DNA from: Desulfotignum sp.
Lineage (GTDB): Bacteria; Desulfobacterota; Desulfobacteria; Desulfobacterales; Desulfobacteraceae
NCBI GenBank assembly: GCA_011390635.1
Contig: JAABSA010000006.1
Coordinates: forward strand, 62,001-126,000
Direction of reading: 5' to 3'
Length of the DNA: 64,000 nucleotides
The position numbers and the translations under genes are program-made. This document shows positions 62,433 through 64,000 of the stretch, piece after piece. Every line of letters starts with the position of its first letter. Position 1 is the stretch's first letter. The notes beneath the pieces were generated by a model that did no database searches, had not been told where the DNA came from, and saw only the letters and a program-made list of their open reading frames with translations.

Positions 62433-64000
62433 TCAGACGGTTTCAGGGCAATTGTTGAATATGGCATTGATTTTTCCCGACAGCATGGCCACATCAAAGG
62501 GCTTGAAAATAAAATTGTTACATCCTTTTTTTATCATTGTTTTCATCTCGGTTTCCTTGTTGTGACCTGATGATACAAGGACCCTGACATCTGGCTGAAT
62601 ACGCCGCATAGTATCAAAGGTTTCCAGTCCGCTCATTTCCGGCATGACCATATCCAGAATCACCAGATCAATTTTTTTGCCGTCTGCATGCATGATTTTC
62701 ACCGCCTCACTGCCGCTGAAGGCGATCTTGACATTGTAACCCAGTGACTCCAGCATTTCCGAACAGACCTCGATCACCCCTTTTTCATCATCCACCAGCA
62801 GAATGGTGCCTTTTCCATTGATAATCTTTTCTGTACTATCCAAAGGTTTTTTAGCTGCCACACTGGCTTTTTTAGCCGGCAGAAAAAACATGAATGCGCT
62901 TCCCTGGCCAGGCTTGCTTTCCACCCTGAACATGCCCTTATGACGTTTGATGATGCCATAGGCCATGGCAAGTCCCAGTCCCGTGCCCTGGCCTCTTTCC
63001 TTGGTGGTGAAGAAGGGATCAAAAATCCTTGTCATGGTTTCCTGATCCATACCAATGCCCGTATCCTGCACCGTAATTTTAACAAAGGCCCCACCATGTT
63101 CAAACCCGAAAGTATCTTTTTGCTCCGGTTCGATCCACACATTTTGCGATCTGATGATGATCTTACCGCCCTGGGGCATAGCCTGCCAGGCATTGACAAA
63201 CAGGTTCATGAGTACCTGCTTGATCTGGCCTTCATCCACCAGCGCACCCCACAGCTTTTTTTCCAGCATTGGTTCGATGATAATATCTTTTTTGGTTCTG
63301 CCGAACATTTTTGCAGACATTTTCAACAGAAAATTAAGATTTATCAAACATGGTTCATGGCTGTTCTTCTGGGCAAATCCCAGCAGCTGCCTGGACATTT
63401 CAGCCCCGGAAGACACATATTCATCAATATTGGCCAGGCGCTTGAATTCGATACTCTGGCGGTCAAATCCGGTTTTAACCAAAGAGGCATATCCCTGGAT
63501 GCCCATAAGAATATTATTGAAATCATGGGCAATGCCCCCGGCGAGCGTACCGATGGCCTCCATTTTCTGGGCTTGACGAAGCTGGGCCTCCAGATTGACC
63601 CGTTCACTTACATCACGGGCCACGCAATACATTCCTTTGATTTCTTTTCGCTCCCCCCCTGCCGGCAGGTGCATGGGGGATGCCTTAAGTTCCATAAAAG
63701 CACAGGCCGTAAAAACATCCTGGCAGGCTTGCGTATGGCCTGTATGGCCTGCCTTTTGGAACCGGAAATTTATCTGCACATCACAGGACGTGCCGTTCTG
63801 ATACCTGTCCGGTCGGGTGAGCTGTCTGGCCTTTTCCTGGTCCCGGGGATGAACAAACGCTTCAAACCGGCTGCCCAAAAGCATTTCTCTGGACCAGCCC
63901 AGCAATTTTTCAAACTGGTCATTTACAAAGGTAAAACAGCCGCTTTCATCAAGGGTGAAAATCAAATCCGGCGAATTGTTGACCATGTTTTCATATTGTT
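62433..64000 (-). CDS. Hybrid sensor histidine kinase (5' end outside window)
   Basis: At least 521 residues; the frame stays open to the window edge (QYEN before the first ATG at 63986), so the N-terminus is missing. Order: PAS domain (NNSPDLIFTLDESG to about 125), dimerisation helix with the phosphate-accepting H in GGIAHDFNNIL, an ATPase domain with a DTGIGMD and GTGLGLAMAYGII, and a C-terminal receiver domain with the aspartate in LVILDMVMPEMSG. No output domain follows, so it likely passes phosphate to a separate protein. The signal is unknown. Confidence 0.9.
   Translation of the reverse strand, partial: QYENMVNNSPDLIFTLDESGCFTFVNDQFEKLLGWSREMLLGSRFEAFVHPRDQEKARQLTRPDRYQNGTSCDVQINFRFQKAGHTGHTQACQDVFTACAFMELKASPMHLPAGGERKEIKGMYCVARDVSERVNLEAQLRQAQKMEAIGTLAGGIAHDFNNILMGIQGYASLVKTGFDRQSIEFKRLANIDEYVSSGAEMSRQLLGFAQKNSHEPCLINLNFLLKMSAKMFGRTKKDIIIEPMLEKKLWGALVDEGQIKQVLMNLFVNAWQAMPQGGKIIIRSQNVWIEPEQKDTFGFEHGGAFVKITVQDTGIGMDQETMTRIFDPFFTTKERGQGTGLGLAMAYGIIKRHKGMFRVESKPGQGSAFMFFLPAKKASVAAKKPLDSTEKIINGKGTILLVDDEKGVIEVCSEMLESLGYNVKIAFSGSEAVKIMHADGKKIDLVILDMVMPEMSGLETFDTMRRIQPDVRVLVSSGHNKETEMKTMIKKGCNNFIFKPFDVAMLSGKINAIFNNCPETV

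Overview
The window reads as a continuous piece of chromosome from an anaerobic Gram-negative bacterium, most likely a sulfate-reducing Desulfobacteraceae-type member of the Desulfobacterota. The evidence is indirect: lipid A and Kdo genes with a complete-looking LPS export pair, a GldA/F/G-like ABC locus followed by a DUF4340 protein, a UGA-containing HesB-like gene, anaerobic-type GlpA/GlpB, a family II pyrophosphatase and moderate GC. No tRNA, rRNA, CRISPR array, transposase or prophage gene was seen.

Region 1 (1-19985) is envelope sugar and LPS biology. A plus-strand operon encodes KdnA, KdnB and KdsB, the route to 8-amino-Kdo and its CMP activation, followed by a GT4 glycosyltransferase. 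Facing it is a minus-strand run read as lptF, lptG, waaA, lpxK, lpxL, an ELM1-like gene, a second GT4 enzyme, an O-antigen ligase and yrbL. Next come thiamine pyrophosphokinase, a FliL-domain lipoprotein, and a HesB/IscA-like gene whose UGA codon replaces a conserved cysteine. That gene has its own promoter, palindromic operator, SECIS-like hairpin and terminator. Then follow a U32-like protein, galE, a 37-codon ORF overlapping an ATP-grasp gene, and an unknown gene.

Region 2 (20358-23468) is a biotin unit, birA-bioY-bioM-bioN, behind a near-perfect BirA operator that overlaps the birA start. Region 3 (23588-29852) holds a tandem ribbon-helix-helix-like protein, a gliding-type ABC system with its auxiliary proteins, and PlsC.

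Region 4 (30019-48716) is the division and cell wall cluster: mraZ, rsmH, ftsL, ftsI, a fused murE-murF, mraY, murD, ftsW, murG, murC, murB, ftsQ, ftsA, ftsZ, then a B12-type radical SAM gene. No ddl lies between murB and ftsQ.

Region 5 (48815-60841) is a glycerol regulon: glpK, the divergent glpA-glpB pair without glpC, the six-gene ABC transporter glpSTPQUV and a DeoR-family glpR. Imported glycerol would be phosphorylated by GlpK and oxidised by GlpAB. Region 6 (60842-64000) holds ppaC and a hybrid histidine kinase cut by the window edge.

Three intergenic sites (20124-20286, 50448-50496, 61019-61185) carry copies of one dispersed element of about 165 bp with long complementary arms. Its two full copies differ by a compensatory base-pair change. 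I do not recognise it.
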